Assembly: GCF_000002995.4 (NCBI RefSeq)
Contig: NW_025062477.1
Coordinates: 10,450,649-10,514,648 of the forward strand
Direction: 5' to 3'
Origin: Brugia malayi
Taxonomy: Eukaryota > Nematoda > Chromadorea > Rhabditida > Onchocercidae
DNA length: 64,000 nucleotides
Part shown: in pieces, positions 62,943 through 64,000 of the stretch
How the letters are laid out: every line of letters starts with the position of its first letter
Position numbering within the stretch: position 1 is the first letter of the stretch
Translations under genes and position numbers: made by a program
Notes under the pieces: generated by a model
The model's input: the letters and a program-made list of their open reading frames with translations, nothing else
Database searches by the model: none
Told to the model about the DNA's origin: nothing

Positions 62943-64000
62943 AATTAGGAGAATGTAAATATGCAAGTGATTGACAGTCACATTTCAATAAATTGAGAAC
63001 ATCGAGTTGTTAATAAAGGAAATCCGATAAAGGAATACCAAACGAAAAAAGAGGAACACTAAAACTGATAAAATTTTGAATTTTTGAAAATTTGTTTACA
63101 ACACAAAAGAATAACAATAGCTTCTAAATTAACGTTTTTCTTTCATATTTTCACTATTTCCCTATATCCTCCAGTTAGTGTCAACAAAGTAGTACTTATA
63201 TATTGCTGTAAATACAGAATGTCCACTAACAGCTTTATTGTTCTCTTACAATATCGTATTTGTACAATAACAGTAAGGAATAAATTAGAATAATATCAAT
63301 AATCCGTCAAATGCGTGATGCCATGACGTACTTTCTCTCTACACGTAATTTCTATTACTGCGCTATTACCTTTTAACTGAAATGAACTGAACTGAGTGAG
63401 CGAAAGCCGGAGTAAATCATCGAGTCGAATCTCACAATACTCCAAGGAGTAAGTGATCTAACTTTTCGTATAGTGAACATTGGCGACAGTTAGATCAAAA
63501 GGCTTCTGGAACGATTCGACATTGCAAATCGATTTGGTTTATTGAAGAAAGAACGGTCAGATTGGAAAGTCTTAACAATAAAATTGGGAACAATATTCAA
63601 CACACTAAGCAATGTATATGTTATTTGTTAACATAGTAGAACTGTACTGAATGATAGATATAAGCTCTACTATAAGTGGAAGATGATTATTGAATAAAAT
63701 GATTTCTCCATTTATGGTATAAAGTTGAAATAATTATATATTTGTCTATAGAATATTAATTAAATTAGACAATCTGTAGTGAACAAATTTGTATTTTCTG
63801 ATTTAATATAAAATAATTTTGACAGATTATATTTTGGTTTTTTTGACATTTTAGTGTCATATCGTTTCATTGTTATAAACTCAAGATAGTAAGTCACATT
63901 ATCTGTTAAGCATTCAGAAAGTTCAAGAGTGGAAATAGCAGGTTTAGGAATTTTGAAATATTTTGACTATCGTTTGACTAATCTCGGATGAATTACTTAT
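62943..64000. other. A10 3' flank, LTR fragment and start of another unit
   Basis: After the LTR fragment (separate entry) no exon is seen. The last ~40 bases (ACTATCGTTTGACTAATCTC and on) repeat the sequence at 61316-61353 and, inverted, that at 52375-52410, both of which lie in A-gene upstream regions. Confidence 0.5.
63190..63510 (-). mobile_element. BEL/Pao LTR fragment, diverged
   Basis: Begins near CTAACAGCTTTATTGTTCTC and resembles the inverted LTR at 42816-43125 and the LTR ends of the two Pao remnants, but with more substitutions. No internal coding part is next to it. Confidence 0.55.

Overview
The window looks like chromosomal DNA from a parasitic, probably filarial-type (clade III), nematode. 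It is very AT-rich, genes are cut into many short exons with nematode-style TTTCAG/TTTTAG acceptors, there is a decayed BEL/Pao retrotransposon, and several small genes encode secreted peptides. The species assignment is inference; the eukaryotic and nematode character is well supported. No rRNA, tRNA or CRISPR was seen.

Region 1 (848-20346, +) is one housekeeping gene, the RME-8/DNAJC13 orthologue. It was reconstructed as 48 exons with all phases consistent, giving about 2243 residues: PH-like N terminus, GYF-like domain, J domain with HPD, and four IWN motifs. Region 2 (22001-26944, +) is a nine-exon gene for a secreted cysteine-rich protein with saposin-like spacing. Region 3 (28353-29127, +) is a three-exon gene for a short coiled-coil protein. 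Region 4 (32009-34245, -) is an unusual minus-strand gene built of very small exons (9, 17, 9, 66, 79, 29, 107 and 145 nt) whose 5' exon is not identified.

Region 5 (37088 to the end) is an accessory multigene cluster and the most interesting part. Ten copies (called A1-A10 here) of a three-exon gene for a small secreted peptide family I do not recognise are spread over 26 kb on both strands. Nine are intact and one is a chimeric pseudogene. They were originally paired head-to-head with a second small family (B), whose members have a signal-peptide exon and a six-cysteine ShKT-domain exon. B1/A1 and B2/A2 are complete divergent pairs; elsewhere B is degraded, or replaced by an LTR fragment. 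Each A gene has a conserved TATA-containing block 450-650 bp upstream of its ATG and a conserved splice acceptor about 35-45 bp before it, suggesting co-regulation and either a 5' UTR intron or spliced-leader trans-splicing.

The cluster has been remodelled by tandem duplication, a head-on inverted duplication (A4/A5 around a Pao remnant), re-duplication of that segment (A7/A8), and exon-level mosaicism. The last 40 bp repeat the start of another unit, so the cluster probably continues outside the window.
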